From BMS3BBIN04 sp964552465 (GTDB taxonomy: Bacteria; Electryoneota; Electryoneia; Electryoneales; Electryoneaceae): DNA of 64,000 bases. Both the position numbers and the translations under genes were made by a program. This document shows, piece by piece, positions 9,524-18,569 of this stretch. The notes below the pieces were generated by a model that was given only the letters and a program-made list of their open reading frames with translations, made no database searches and was not told the DNA's origin. The DNA is taken from positions 62,001 through 126,000 of the forward strand of contig CAZKGR010000004.1 in assembly GCA_964552465.1 (NCBI GenBank). Direction: 5' to 3'. The first letter of the stretch is position 1; every line of letters starts with the position of its first letter.

Positions 9524-10480
9524 TCAGCCAGAGACTAGTATCGTTCCTGCTTTGCCATCAAGCGCCGCGCCTGCGTGCTCAAGATCGGTGATTATCACTC
9601 GTTCGCCACCATTCTCAATGAACTCGATCGCAGCTTCCATCTTTGGGCCCATGCTTCCGGCCGGAAAGTGGCCGTCCGATGCGTGTTGACGCGCCTCAGA
9701 TACGGTCAGCCGTTTCAGATCAACCTGGTCTGGTTTGCCGAAGTTCAGCGATACTTTCTCGACGGCGGTCATGATCAGCAGGTCTTTCGCACCGATACGA
9801 TTTCCGAGCAGGGCAGAGGCGCGATCCTTGTCAATTACTGAATCAACGCCTTCGAGGTGACCGTTCTCATTACGATATGCGGGTACACCACCGCCGCCAG
9901 CGCAGATGACGACATGGTCATTTTCCAATAACAAGCGGATCGTGTCAGCGTTCACGATTTCCTTAGGGATTGGTGAACCAACGACACGGCGCCAACGTCC
10001 GTCCTTGTATTCCTTCATCCGCCAGCCGTCAACATTAATCTTGTCCTCGGCTTGCCGACGGGAGTATGTCGGTCCGATAAACTTGCTTGGATTAAGCAAG
10101 GCGGGATCATGCTGGTCAACGACAACCTGCGTGACCATGGAAATTACTGGCAGCTTGATGCCTTCATCAGCGAGCCGGTTCATCAGTGACTGCTCGATCA
10201 TGTAGCCCATCCAGCCTTCGGTGTTGGCATCGAGCACACCGATGGGTTGATCGGGTGCGACTCCATATGCCGCTTCCACACGCAGGAGTTCATAGCCGAT
10301 TTGTGGACCGTTGCCGTGTGTTAGCGCAATGCGGTATCCAGCCTTAATCATCGAGACAATTGCGCCCATGCTGCGACGCGTCTGCTGAAACTGAGAATGG
10401 ATCGTTTCGTTCTTCTCGCTCGGGTCGCTGATTGCGTTCCCGCCGAGTGCTACGACGGCGATAGGTTTGTTCTCGCTCAT
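9524..10480 (-). CDS. arcC: Carbamate kinase
   Basis: 318 residues, typical for the family. ATG 10480 is chosen because GAGG lies 6 nt upstream and homologues begin just before the A-L-G-G-N-A motif; in-frame codons further upstream run into an intercistronic hairpin. Diagnostic segments are G-G-N-A near residue 11, T-H-G-N-G-P-Q-I-G, C-A-G-G-G-G-V-P, D-K-D-R-A-S-A-L-L and F-P-A-G-S-M-G-P-K. The enzyme interconverts carbamoyl phosphate plus ADP with ATP plus carbamate. It is the second gene after the COG2403-type protein at 10579 and is separated from it by about 100 bp with two hairpins. No arginine deiminase or ornithine carbamoyltransferase is present in the window, so the carbamoyl-phosphate source is not evident here. 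Confidence 0.95.
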   Translation of the reverse strand: MSENKPIAVVALGGNAISDPSEKNETIHSQFQQTRRSMGAIVSMIKAGYRIALTHGNGPQIGYELLRVEAAYGVAPDQPIGVLDANTEGWMGYMIEQSLMNRLADEGIKLPVISMVTQVVVDQHDPALLNPSKFIGPTYSRRQAEDKINVDGWRMKEYKDGRWRRVVGSPIPKEIVNADTIRLLLENDHVVICAGGGGVPAYRNENGHLEGVDSVIDKDRASALLGNRIGAKDLLIMTAVEKVSLNFGKPDQVDLKRLTVSEARQHASDGHFPAGSMGPKMEAAIEFIENGGERVIITDLEHAGAALDGKAGTILVSG

Positions 10481-10504
10481 ATTCTGCCTCACACGGAACA
10501 CAAA

Positions 10505-10573
10505 CCCGGCAAACCGTTTAGATGATTTGCCGGGATAATTCCAGTGACGGTCCTGATTCAAGATTCAGGACTA
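10505..10573 (-). promoter_or_regulatory. Two intercistronic hairpins between the COG2403 gene and arcC
   Basis: Two inverted repeats fill the gap: CCCGGCAAA with TTTGCCGGG (about 10505-10534), and GTCCTGA with TCAGGAC (about 10555-10575, just after the upstream stop codon). Only a weak T-rich stretch (TTTGTGTT) follows in the direction of transcription. They may be partial attenuators or RNA-processing/stability elements; this is an inference from pairing only. Confidence 0.45.
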
Positions 10574-10578
10574 AATAC

Positions 10579-11889
10579 TCACACAAACTTTGCGAGTACG
10601 TCATTAAGGTCCGGCTTGCCGATCACCTGCAGGTCATAGGTCACGCGGGTTGCCGGCTTCTTGATCTTGATCACCCGACGCAAGTCAATCGGTGTACCTA
10701 TGATGACGGCATCACAGTCAACCTTGTCGATAGTCTTCTCGAGATCCTTCATCTGCTTCGCGCCGTAACCCATGGCCGGGAGCAGGATTCCGATGTCCGG
10801 ATACTTCTCGAACGTTTCGCTGATCGTACCGGTAGTGTACGGACGCGGGTCTACGAGTTCATCCGCACCGAACTTGGATGCTGCGATGATACCGGCGCCG
10901 TACTGCATCTCACCGTGGGTCAATGTTGGGCCATCTTCCACGACCAGCACCTTTGCGTCACGGATCATCTCGGCATTATCAACCGCGACTGGGCTTGCGC
11001 CTTCGAGGATAATCGCATTCGGATTGGCGAGCTGAATATTCTCACGGACTTCTTCAATGTCGTCGAGGTCAGCCGAATCGACCTTGTTCAGGATGACGAC
11101 ATCTGCCATCAGAACGTTTGTCTCGCCTGGGAAGTAACTGATCTCGTGACCCGGACGATGTGGATCGGCGACGACGATACTCAGGTCGGCCTTGTAGAAG
11201 GAGGTGTCGTTATTGCCACCATCCCACAGGATGATGTCCGCTTCCTTCTCAGCTTCGCGCAGGATGGCCTCGTAATCGACACCAGCGTAAACGACGCCGC
11301 CAGCCATGATGTGTGGCTCATACTCTTCCATCTCTTCGATTGTGCAATCGTGCTTCTTGAGATCGTCGAGTTCAGCGAAACGCTGGACCTTCTGCTTGAC
11401 CAGATCACCGTACGGCATGGGGTGACGGATGGCGACAACCTTTTTCCCAGCAGCACGCAGAGTTTCAGCCACAGCACGCGTAGTCTGGCTCTTGCCGCAA
11501 CCGGTACGCACGGCACAAATGCTGATCACCGGCTTTGTCGATTCAACCATGGTTTTTTGCGCATCGGCGAGGACGAAGTCCGCACCGGCGGCGTTGACGA
11601 GCGACGCCTTGTGCATGACGTATTCGTGCGGCACATCGGAATAGGCAAAATAAACCTGGTCCACGCCGTGATTCTTGATCAGCGGAACGAGATCTTCTTC
11701 GGATTCGATCGGAATACCGTTCGGATAAAGGTCGCCAGCGAGTTCGGCCGGGTATTTACGACCGTCAATGTCCGGAATCTGGGTCGCTGTGAAGGCAACG
11801 ATTTCGTAGTCAGAGTTGCCGCGGAACAGCACGTTGAAATTGTGGAAGTCGCGACCGGCGGCTCCCATGATGAGGATTTTCTTGGCCAT
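10579..11889 (-). CDS. COG2403-type P-loop protein (cyclic 2,3-diphosphoglycerate synthetase-like)
   Basis: 436 residues. The N-terminal Rossmann-like region (G-A-A-G-R-D-F-H-N-F-N, residues 9-19) precedes a P-loop R-T-G-C-G-K-S-Q-T at about 128-136. Further P-loop NTPase features are D-G-G-N-N-D, L-N-K-V-D (about 270) and D-P-H-R-P-G-H. These match the family annotated as predicted GTPase or cyclic 2,3-diphosphoglycerate synthetase, whose characterised archaeal members make the osmolyte cDPG with ATP. In bacteria the product is not established, so the name is by homology. It precedes carbamate kinase on the same strand, which hints at a link to carbamoyl phosphate or acyl-phosphate chemistry. 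A 254-bp spacer upstream probably holds the promoter. The long open frame on the opposite strand is a shadow. Confidence 0.8.
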   Translation of the reverse strand: MAKKILIMGAAGRDFHNFNVLFRGNSDYEIVAFTATQIPDIDGRKYPAELAGDLYPNGIPIESEEDLVPLIKNHGVDQVYFAYSDVPHEYVMHKASLVNAAGADFVLADAQKTMVESTKPVISICAVRTGCGKSQTTRAVAETLRAAGKKVVAIRHPMPYGDLVKQKVQRFAELDDLKKHDCTIEEMEEYEPHIMAGGVVYAGVDYEAILREAEKEADIILWDGGNNDTSFYKADLSIVVADPHRPGHEISYFPGETNVLMADVVILNKVDSADLDDIEEVRENIQLANPNAIILEGASPVAVDNAEMIRDAKVLVVEDGPTLTHGEMQYGAGIIAASKFGADELVDPRPYTTGTISETFEKYPDIGILLPAMGYGAKQMKDLEKTIDKVDCDAVIIGTPIDLRRVIKIKKPATRVTYDLQVIGKPDLNDVLAKFV

Positions 11890-12143
11890 GATGAAACATC
11901 TCCATGAAGCGTGAACCTATGACTGCGTGCAGCCTGAATGGTTTCCTTGAGCGGAAGTTTGGTTGACTGCTCATAAACTTGGAACCATCACTTCTTCGGC
12001 GCAAACTCCTCATGCCAGGGTTGGCGAAAGGACCTCGGAGAACGTTCGCGTAGATGTGCCGAAGACAAGGCATACCGCCTATCCGGTGTGTGGAATATAG
12101 AAGTGGGAATGTGAGGAGGCAATGTGGGCGCTCTGCCGCCTAC

Positions 12144-14234
12144 TCAGCGCCCTCCGGCGCTGGCGAGCGCGCCCTTGACCCGCCAGGTTGATTCACCATC
12201 GACGGATTGGATGTCAGCAACGTATGCGTATAGTCCTAGTGGGAGATGGTTGCCGCTGCTCAGGCCCGAGCGACCATCCCATACCCACTCGCCGCCATAA
12301 CCAGGAACGCGGACATCGCGAGCGATGACGCCGAGCAGTCGTCCGCTAGAATCGAACAGGCGTACGGTGACTGTGAGTTCTTGCGCTGGCAGATCGAAGA
12401 TGAAGGAGACGGTGTCTTCGTACCCATCACCGTCCGGGCTGAATGGGTTTGGAGTGACAAGCAGGTTTGGGAGATGATTGTCGTCGTTGGATGCGGGGAT
12501 AAAGACGTTGAACGATGCAAGCGGCTGATGGTGGTCTGGGTTACTAAAGCCAAGGCTTAGATCAAACCATTGCCAACCGGCAGTTTCCCTTATTTTGCTA
12601 GTTGGAATCGCTGTAGAATGCCATACGGATCTAGAGGGCGCCGGTGCTTTTAATGCACCATTCGCAACACTTTGGAAATCCCACTCCCACGGAATCAAGA
12701 TGATCCATGGTATTTCTTCGTCAATAAACCATCCTTCAGCACGTACTTCGAAATCAACGATCAGTGAATCACTTGTGCCTTCAAATCCAGTAAGAACGTA
12801 GGCTGAAACACTATCGATCAGGAGTTCAGATGATGGGAAACCAGCCTTATTGCCGAGTCCGGGTGATGCGTAGGGCTCATAAATATGTGGAAACCACTCA
12901 ACAGAATCAGCCAGTTCATGAAGGATCAGGCTCAGTCCAGGTTCTGGGGCTGAGTAGCTGGTAGAATCAACTATGAATCCGTTCGGATCAACCAGATAGA
13001 TCGTGTCACCGTCGTTGTTCAAGCTGAACCACGAATCAGCGATGATTAGTTGTTCAGCACGCAATCCATCCCAGTTCAACGCATCTGCAGTTTCAGCAAA
13101 CACGACCAGCGAATCGGGATCGAGATCTGGAACGATCTGTGGGAATTCAGCGCTCGTGCCTGAAGCATCCCGCATTGACCATTCGGATAGATTCAGCGGT
13201 TGATCGGTATCGTTCCGCAGTTCCAGCCATTCACAATCAACTGGTGCAGGCGGCGGTGAAGCCATGATCTCGGTGATGGTTGGCCAGCCCATCTCAGGAA
13301 TTGGCTGGTATGTAAGTGTGATTTCAGCCATTGTACTGTCATTTGCAGAATTGTCGTCGTTAGGGGAAAGTGTCATCAAGGTTATGAAATTGCCTTCAAG
13401 AAGAGGAAGTGTAGCTTGACGCTCAACAGATATTCTCGTTTCTGCTGGCATTGGATTGATCGCAAGCGTAGCGATTAAAGAGTCAGGAGTTTCTTCCACA
13501 GGCCCGAGGAAAAGACGAAGTTGGCGTGTTGATGAAGTCTCGGCACCAACATTCTCGACCACGCAGGAGGCGAACAACTCGAGGTGATCGTCAATCTGCT
13601 CGTATTCCACAAATAGCGAATCAACAGACAAGTCATTGGGCTGAGGTGAAACTGAATTGCGGAATCCAGGTGTTCCGCCGGGTGCGGATAATGCCCAGTT
13701 ATCATCTGACTCGTCACCGTCGGCGCGAATCCGTTCTTCGCTGATCCCTCCTTCGTCATTGGGATGGTATGTGCGCTCGGATACTACCAAGCCGTCCTCA
13801 TTGATCAGTTGAACTGTTTCACCGGTGGAGTTGGAAAGGCCGTTATCGCCAAACTGGGAATCTTCGATGGTGAGTACCAGCGTGCCAGGCAGGATGCGGT
13901 CGTCGTACAGTGTCTCACCGTTCTCCCAGTAGCCGCTGTCGATAATGATCGCATAGGCAGCGGAATCAATCGTGATCGATGTTGAATCTGGTGCACGGAT
14001 CAGGTAGTCGAAGGATTCGCCGTCGGATATTCGCCAGCCATAAAGGAAGACAGCCTCACCGAGGTTGTACAATTCTATGTATTCGGTGTGATAGTCGTCG
14101 CCTTCAGGATTAAACATTATCTCGTTAAGCACGACTTGGGCATACGCAGTGGGAAACAACACGAGTATCAGGAACAATGCGCAGAAGAAGCTGGGTAGAT
14201 TCTTTTTCGTCCGGTTGTACTCAGAGTGTCGCAT
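12144..14234 (-). CDS. Secreted lamin-tail-domain protein with C-terminal FlgD-like domain
   Basis: 696 residues. The signal peptide is around residues 14-32 (F-F-C-A-L-F-L-I-L-V-L-F, then A-Y-A-Q). A first lamin-tail domain (V-V-L-N-E-I-M-F-N-P, E-Y-I-E-L-Y-N, G-W-R-I-S-D) lies at about 33-190. A CARDB-like sandwich follows, then a second lamin-tail domain at about 315-450 (I-T-E-I-M-A-S-P, E-W-L-E-L-R-N). The C-terminal 110 residues are FlgD-like (T-P-N-P-F-S-P-D-G-D-G-Y). Such proteins are extracellular and sometimes accompany surface nucleases or phosphatases; no enzyme domain is seen here. ATG 14234 lies 6 nt after the ddl stop codon, and the GGGGTGA that overlaps that stop serves as its ribosome site, implying coupling with ddl. 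Confidence 0.87.
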   Translation of the reverse strand: MRHSEYNRTKKNLPSFFCALFLILVLFPTAYAQVVLNEIMFNPEGDDYHTEYIELYNLGEAVFLYGWRISDGESFDYLIRAPDSTSITIDSAAYAIIIDSGYWENGETLYDDRILPGTLVLTIEDSQFGDNGLSNSTGETVQLINEDGLVVSERTYHPNDEGGISEERIRADGDESDDNWALSAPGGTPGFRNSVSPQPNDLSVDSLFVEYEQIDDHLELFASCVVENVGAETSSTRQLRLFLGPVEETPDSLIATLAINPMPAETRISVERQATLPLLEGNFITLMTLSPNDDNSANDSTMAEITLTYQPIPEMGWPTITEIMASPPPAPVDCEWLELRNDTDQPLNLSEWSMRDASGTSAEFPQIVPDLDPDSLVVFAETADALNWDGLRAEQLIIADSWFSLNNDGDTIYLVDPNGFIVDSTSYSAPEPGLSLILHELADSVEWFPHIYEPYASPGLGNKAGFPSSELLIDSVSAYVLTGFEGTSDSLIVDFEVRAEGWFIDEEIPWIILIPWEWDFQSVANGALKAPAPSRSVWHSTAIPTSKIRETAGWQWFDLSLGFSNPDHHQPLASFNVFIPASNDDNHLPNLLVTPNPFSPDGDGYEDTVSFIFDLPAQELTVTVRLFDSSGRLLGVIARDVRVPGYGGEWVWDGRSGLSSGNHLPLGLYAYVADIQSVDGESTWRVKGALASAGGR

Positions 14235-14240
14235 CGCATT

Positions 14241-15305
14241 TCACCCCATCGCAAGTTCGATGAAATGGCTCATCAATGCGGGGAAATCCAGGCCGTTCTC
14301 ACGAGCTGCCATCGGGACAAGTGACAAGTCGGTCATCCCTGGAATGGTATTTATCTCGAGCAGGAACAGCTGATTGTCTTCCGTAAGCCGGAAATCGACA
14401 CGTGCCAGATGGCGGCAGCCAAGTGCTTTAAAGATGGTTTCGGCATACTCGGCAGCCAGTTCCTGAACAGCTTGATCAACCGGCGCGGGGCATAGGTAGT
14501 CGGATTTTCCGTGCGTGTATTTGTTAGCGTAATCGTAGTATCCATCGCGAGGGCGGATTTCGATCATCGGATAGGCATTGTCGCCAATAATAGTGATGGT
14601 AACTTCACGCCCGGGGATGTATTCCTCGAGCATCGGGACATCGCCAATTCTGAGGATGGTCTGTAATCCATCGTGCAGCTCGTCTTCTTGCGCACTAATT
14701 GTGATGCCAACCGTCGAACCGCCAAAATTCGGTTTGAGCACGACCAGATGCGGGTGATCATCAGCCAGCCGTCCCCAACTCGCGTCCATGGTTGCAGAGA
14801 CTGCTGTATGATAAGCGTAATTAAATGTTGCGGGATTTGCAGGATCAATCTGCAACAAAGCGGCCTTGGCAACTGGTAAGCCGACCTGCTCGGCAATATC
14901 GTGGGTTCGCATCTTGTCCAGCGCGAGCGATGAGGATCGCATGTCGCAGCCGAGGTAGGGGATACCCATCAGTTCGAACATGGCTTGGATGTGCCCACCT
15001 TCGCCCCACGTTCCATGCAGAATAGGGAAGACAGCGTCGAAACGCTGATCACTGATCGCGTTGAACAGCGTCAGCCAACCTTCGCGGTCGAGGCGCGCGT
15101 CAGTCAATTCCTCAGGAGGTACGAGTCCAACGGGTCCGTCGAGCAATGGATGATCTGCTCGAACGAACCGACCTGGATTAGCAGTATCCAGCTTGAGCAC
15201 GTCATGCCCGGCAGTCGCCAACCCGCGGGCTACAGCATCTCCGCCTGCTAATGATACACGGCGTTCACCGTTATCCCCACCACAGATGACCAATATGCGT
15301 GCCAT
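14241..15305 (-). CDS. ddl: D-alanine--D-alanine ligase
   Basis: 354 residues, ATP-grasp fold. It joins two D-alanines for peptidoglycan precursors in the cytoplasm. Visible family marks are the N-terminal I-C-G-G-D-N-G-E-R-R-V-S-L-A, H-G-T-W-G-E-G-G (family H-G-x-x-G-E-D-G), G-I-P-Y-L-G, L-K-P-N-F-G-G-S-T-V-G, E-Y-I-P-G-R-E-V-T, and E-I-N-T-I-P-G-M-T with the closing S-L-V-P-M-A-A. It lies 20 bp after the SpoIIE-type phosphatase gene and 6 bp before the lamin-tail gene, so it sits inside an operon. No other mur genes are nearby. One conserved acidic position (E-D-G to E-G-G) differs, which is a mild deviation. Confidence 0.93.
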   Translation of the reverse strand: MARILVICGGDNGERRVSLAGGDAVARGLATAGHDVLKLDTANPGRFVRADHPLLDGPVGLVPPEELTDARLDREGWLTLFNAISDQRFDAVFPILHGTWGEGGHIQAMFELMGIPYLGCDMRSSSLALDKMRTHDIAEQVGLPVAKAALLQIDPANPATFNYAYHTAVSATMDASWGRLADDHPHLVVLKPNFGGSTVGITISAQEDELHDGLQTILRIGDVPMLEEYIPGREVTITIIGDNAYPMIEIRPRDGYYDYANKYTHGKSDYLCPAPVDQAVQELAAEYAETIFKALGCRHLARVDFRLTEDNQLFLLEINTIPGMTDLSLVPMAARENGLDFPALMSHFIELAMG

Positions 15306-15325
15306 ACTCTATCTCGCTTGGGTAA

Positions 15326-18010
15326 TTACGACTCAATCACTTTAACTGTAATCAGAGTGAGGTCGTCTCGACCGGCGCGCTCATGCCCGGCGTAGTCACG
15401 GATGGTTTGCAGCACCTGAGTTACTAGCATATGTGGATCGAGGTGCTTGAACTCATCCAGGGTTTCGATCAACCGGTTACGTCCAAATTCGACATCAGTT
15501 TCGTTCATTGCTTCTGTAAGACCGTCTGAATAAGCGGTGAACAGATCACCGGCTTCAATTCCGACCTCCGTAGAGGAGTACTCAGCATCTTCCATGATTC
15601 CAAGTAACATACCGCCGTTTTCAAGGTTAATCGGCTTGCCTCGGCGGATGATGAATGGGACATCATGCCCGGCATTGACATAGCTCATCACGTTGCGTAT
15701 CGGATCGAACAGGGCGGCGAAGAAAGTGATGAACATGTCTGGAGTTGAATTCTTGCATACCTGCAGGTTCAGTTGCCGAACCATTTCCTGTAGTGTTAAG
15801 TTGTGAGTCGCAAGTAAACTCAAACTCGCTTGCAGGTTGCTCATCAGGACAGCAGCACCAACACCCTTACCGGACACATCGCCAAGCACAACCAGCAGAC
15901 CGCGTTTTCCGAGGTCGATGCAATCGTAATAGTCACCGCCGACCTCAAAGGCGGGATCACTGTGCGCGCCTACTCGCAGCGTCGGTCGTTGCGGTAGTTC
16001 AGTTGGCAACAGGTGAATCTGGATACGGCGAGCGATTTGAATCTCACGTTCCAGTCGTTCCTTGACCGTTACTTCCGAGATCATGCGACGCAGGTCACTG
16101 GTCATTTCGTTAAAACTGAGAGCGAGGTCACCGAGCTCATCTCTGCTGCGCGGCTTTATTTGAACCTCGAGGTCACCCTTTCGCAATCGCTCGGTACCGT
16201 GTCTTAGTTCACGCACAGAGCGCATGATTGTACGTGTTATTCCCCCTGCCAGCAGAGTGGAGAAGAGAACAGCCAGACTGAACATTGCAACCAGTGCGAT
16301 CAGGCCAATTACAACCAGTCGGTTCATCCCTTCCCATGAATAAAGAGTGGTGAACAGCCCAGCAAGACTGGTGTGGACAACCACTCTTCCCACATAGGTT
16401 GATGAACGATTCTCACCCGGCCAGGACTGAAGTTCGCTCACACCATGGACGACATGCTGATGCCAGAAATCGCTGCTGGAGTCAGGAAATGTGCTTAGCT
16501 TGATGTCCACTGTACCTGTATCAGATTCGTCGCTGAACTGATAGTTCAAGTCGTCATCATCTGAACCCAATTGGATTATATCAAACGGGCTGAGAGAAAT
16601 TTCTGAACGTACAGCTCGCTTATATGGGTCAAGCGTGCGCTGGTTCATTGGTCGCATGGCGATTTGCACCTCACCAGGCTTACCGGATTCGACATGAGCG
16701 GTTGCGTAGGCAGCTTTATCCTTGGCAATCGGGAGAATACCGTGTCGCGCGGAAGCTGTGTATGTCCATCCCGGAAATGGTGAAAGGGTGTCTGGCAAAG
16801 ACCATACGCCTGATGCATCATCGATTTTTACCCAAAGTTCCAGCGGTCCGAGTTCCCCGAGCAAAGAATCAACCTGAGCGTACATTTGCCAGCTCTCAGG
16901 CAGGTTCGCTTCGGGTGTGCCGAATGGATCGGAGTCGAAACTACCATCACCGGTACCAAATGGGTTTGGTGGTGGCGGAATTTGGTCCTTCTCAGAACCG
17001 CTGGGGAAAATGCGTCGGTATCTGGCTGATGACACACTGTCTACAGCAGCATATCCCTTAAGACGGTCATCAGCGAGGGCAAGTTCAAGGTTTTGTAAAT
17101 CCTGATGGATAAGGTCACGTACCAATTGGGCCCGCAGAGAACCGATACCGATATATACACCCAGCAGAACAAGCAAGAGGAGGAGAATTCCAGGTATCAG
17201 CGTGCTGAATACATATGTCGTGCTGAATTTCAGCCAAATCGGAATCCGGATGCCGAAGAGCCCCTGAAACAGGGCAACAGTTAGCTTGAGCGGTACTGCA
17301 AACCACGTATACGCAATGAGATCGGCAATCCACTCAAGGATTGGGCTGCTCAGAAACTGTTCAATTGACGAGGACGCCAGACTAATCGTAAGTCCATCCG
17401 CCTCACTGGCGTTCCATCCGCTGGTAAAGAGAATGAAACCGATGGGTGCCAGAATGAAGAGGAGCAGGATGATCCATCCATCTCGACCTCTGAGCAATTC
17501 CACCCATGACCACGGAAGGATGAAGAGTACAAAGACAATCGCGAGCACAACCAGCAACGGATTTGGGGCGCCCACGAGGATTAGTGTTAACGCGGACGCT
17601 GCCACAATCAGGACAGAACGTCTGCGTTTTCCCCAGCTGCTGATTCCACCGAGCCGCACGAGGCTCATCATCGACCATGCAATGCTTATGGCCTGGGGAA
17701 TGTGGGTGAGCAGTAGCCAACCTCGTTCAAGGGGTGGAATCTCGGAAAAATTCAAGGCCAACAATATTGAACTGAAGATGGTAATCGTGCCAACATGGAT
17801 GAGGATTCCCAGTGCAAACCTGAGGATCTCACCTCGAACAGAGCGTGCCGGTCTTATCCGTTTGATTAGCACAATAGCCGAGGCAAAAAGAGCAATGTCG
17901 TACAGATGTCTGGCGAACTCATGCTTGTAGGCGCTACCAAAAAACAGGAAGGCAACGATCGCACCGGCCAGGGCGATAGAGATGGTTAGCATGCGCCGGT
18001 GCGTCATCAA
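15326..18010 (-). CDS. Membrane-anchored SpoIIE/PP2C-family serine phosphatase with HAMP domain
   Basis: 894 residues. About eight hydrophobic segments occupy residues 1-300, followed by an extracytoplasmic sensor-like region (about 305-570), another membrane segment (about 575-600), and a HAMP domain (about 600-655, R-S-V-R-E-L-R-H-G to D-E-L-G-D-L-A). A linker with I-A-R-R-I-Q leads to the catalytic PPM domain. Its metal-binding motifs are intact: G-G-D-Y-Y-D, G-D-V-S-G-K-G, Y-S-D-G-L-T-E-A and R-D-D-L-T-L. RsbU-like enzymes of this type dephosphorylate anti-sigma-factor antagonists, but no such partner is present in the window. It follows the IspF-like gene by 42 bp and precedes ddl by 20 bp, suggesting co-transcription. 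The signal and target are unknown. Confidence 0.9.
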   Translation of the reverse strand: MMTHRRMLTISIALAGAIVAFLFFGSAYKHEFARHLYDIALFASAIVLIKRIRPARSVRGEILRFALGILIHVGTITIFSSILLALNFSEIPPLERGWLLLTHIPQAISIAWSMMSLVRLGGISSWGKRRRSVLIVAASALTLILVGAPNPLLVVLAIVFVLFILPWSWVELLRGRDGWIILLLFILAPIGFILFTSGWNASEADGLTISLASSSIEQFLSSPILEWIADLIAYTWFAVPLKLTVALFQGLFGIRIPIWLKFSTTYVFSTLIPGILLLLLVLLGVYIGIGSLRAQLVRDLIHQDLQNLELALADDRLKGYAAVDSVSSARYRRIFPSGSEKDQIPPPPNPFGTGDGSFDSDPFGTPEANLPESWQMYAQVDSLLGELGPLELWVKIDDASGVWSLPDTLSPFPGWTYTASARHGILPIAKDKAAYATAHVESGKPGEVQIAMRPMNQRTLDPYKRAVRSEISLSPFDIIQLGSDDDDLNYQFSDESDTGTVDIKLSTFPDSSSDFWHQHVVHGVSELQSWPGENRSSTYVGRVVVHTSLAGLFTTLYSWEGMNRLVVIGLIALVAMFSLAVLFSTLLAGGITRTIMRSVRELRHGTERLRKGDLEVQIKPRSRDELGDLALSFNEMTSDLRRMISEVTVKERLEREIQIARRIQIHLLPTELPQRPTLRVGAHSDPAFEVGGDYYDCIDLGKRGLLVVLGDVSGKGVGAAVLMSNLQASLSLLATHNLTLQEMVRQLNLQVCKNSTPDMFITFFAALFDPIRNVMSYVNAGHDVPFIIRRGKPINLENGGMLLGIMEDAEYSSTEVGIEAGDLFTAYSDGLTEAMNETDVEFGRNRLIETLDEFKHLDPHMLVTQVLQTIRDYAGHERAGRDDLTLITVKVIES

Positions 18011-18052
18011 TGGACTATCCTCGTAGACAAAACAGAAAGTGAGTTAGTGGGT

Positions 18053-18529
18053 CTAACGATTGTGTTGCCGGTTAAGCAGCAAGACAACGCGTGCTTCTAC
18101 AGATTCGCCACGTCCTGCAGGCCCAATACCTTCCGGGCTACGTTCCTTAATAGAAATCACCATAGGATCACAGTTAAGTGCGTACGCGATGTTTGTTCGC
18201 ATTTTATCCAGGTATCGTGATACGCGCGGCCTGCGGATCAGCAAGGTGCTGTCCATGTTGATTATGGTCGAACGCATTTTCTCCGCTCGGCTGCTGACAC
18301 GTTGAAGGGATTCTAGTGCAGTGAGCTCATCTCCCGGACCCACAGGTGCCGGACCAGGATCGCAGTATGCACAGGCCCCAAGGTACGCGTCAATTATCGC
18401 GCGAATAAGCACATCACCTTGCCCTGGGCCGTCCAATCCTCTGTCGGATGGAATCTCCACCCCTCCAAGGACCAGTGGCTGGTCCTCACTGAATCGGAGC
18501 ATATCCACTCCGTATCCGACACGCATCAT
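18053..18529 (-). CDS. IspF-like protein lacking metal ligands (probable pseudo-enzyme)
   Basis: 158 residues, the normal IspF length. The fold signature is kept: N-terminal V-G-Y-G-V-D, G-G-V-E-I-P, G-D-V-L-I-R-A-I-I-D-A-Y-L-G-A and the terminal G-R-G-E. In active 2-C-methyl-D-erythritol-2,4-cyclodiphosphate synthases zinc is bound by D-x-H and a later His in A-H-S-D-G-D. Here these read D-M-L and G-P-G-Q-G-D, so both histidines are lost. The F-P-D-T-D-P and T-T-T-E-K segments are also replaced (E-R-S-P-E). I infer it has lost cyclase activity and may bind a nucleotide or isoprenoid-like ligand or act structurally. It sits between the HAD phosphatase (40 bp) and the SpoIIE phosphatase (42 bp). 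Confidence 0.75.
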   Translation of the reverse strand: MMRVGYGVDMLRFSEDQPLVLGGVEIPSDRGLDGPGQGDVLIRAIIDAYLGACAYCDPGPAPVGPGDELTALESLQRVSSRAEKMRSTIINMDSTLLIRRPRVSRYLDKMRTNIAYALNCDPMVISIKERSPEGIGPAGRGESVEARVVLLLNRQHNR

Positions 18530-18569
18530 GCTGTTTTTCTCCTCAATTCAAATATTTGGTCTTGATGGA

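Noticed and set aside
10522..11907. A 461-codon open frame on the plus strand
   Set aside because: It is antisense to the COG2403-type gene, whose minus-strand product has a clear P-loop and N-K-x-D motif. The plus frame has no recognisable domain and no ribosome site.
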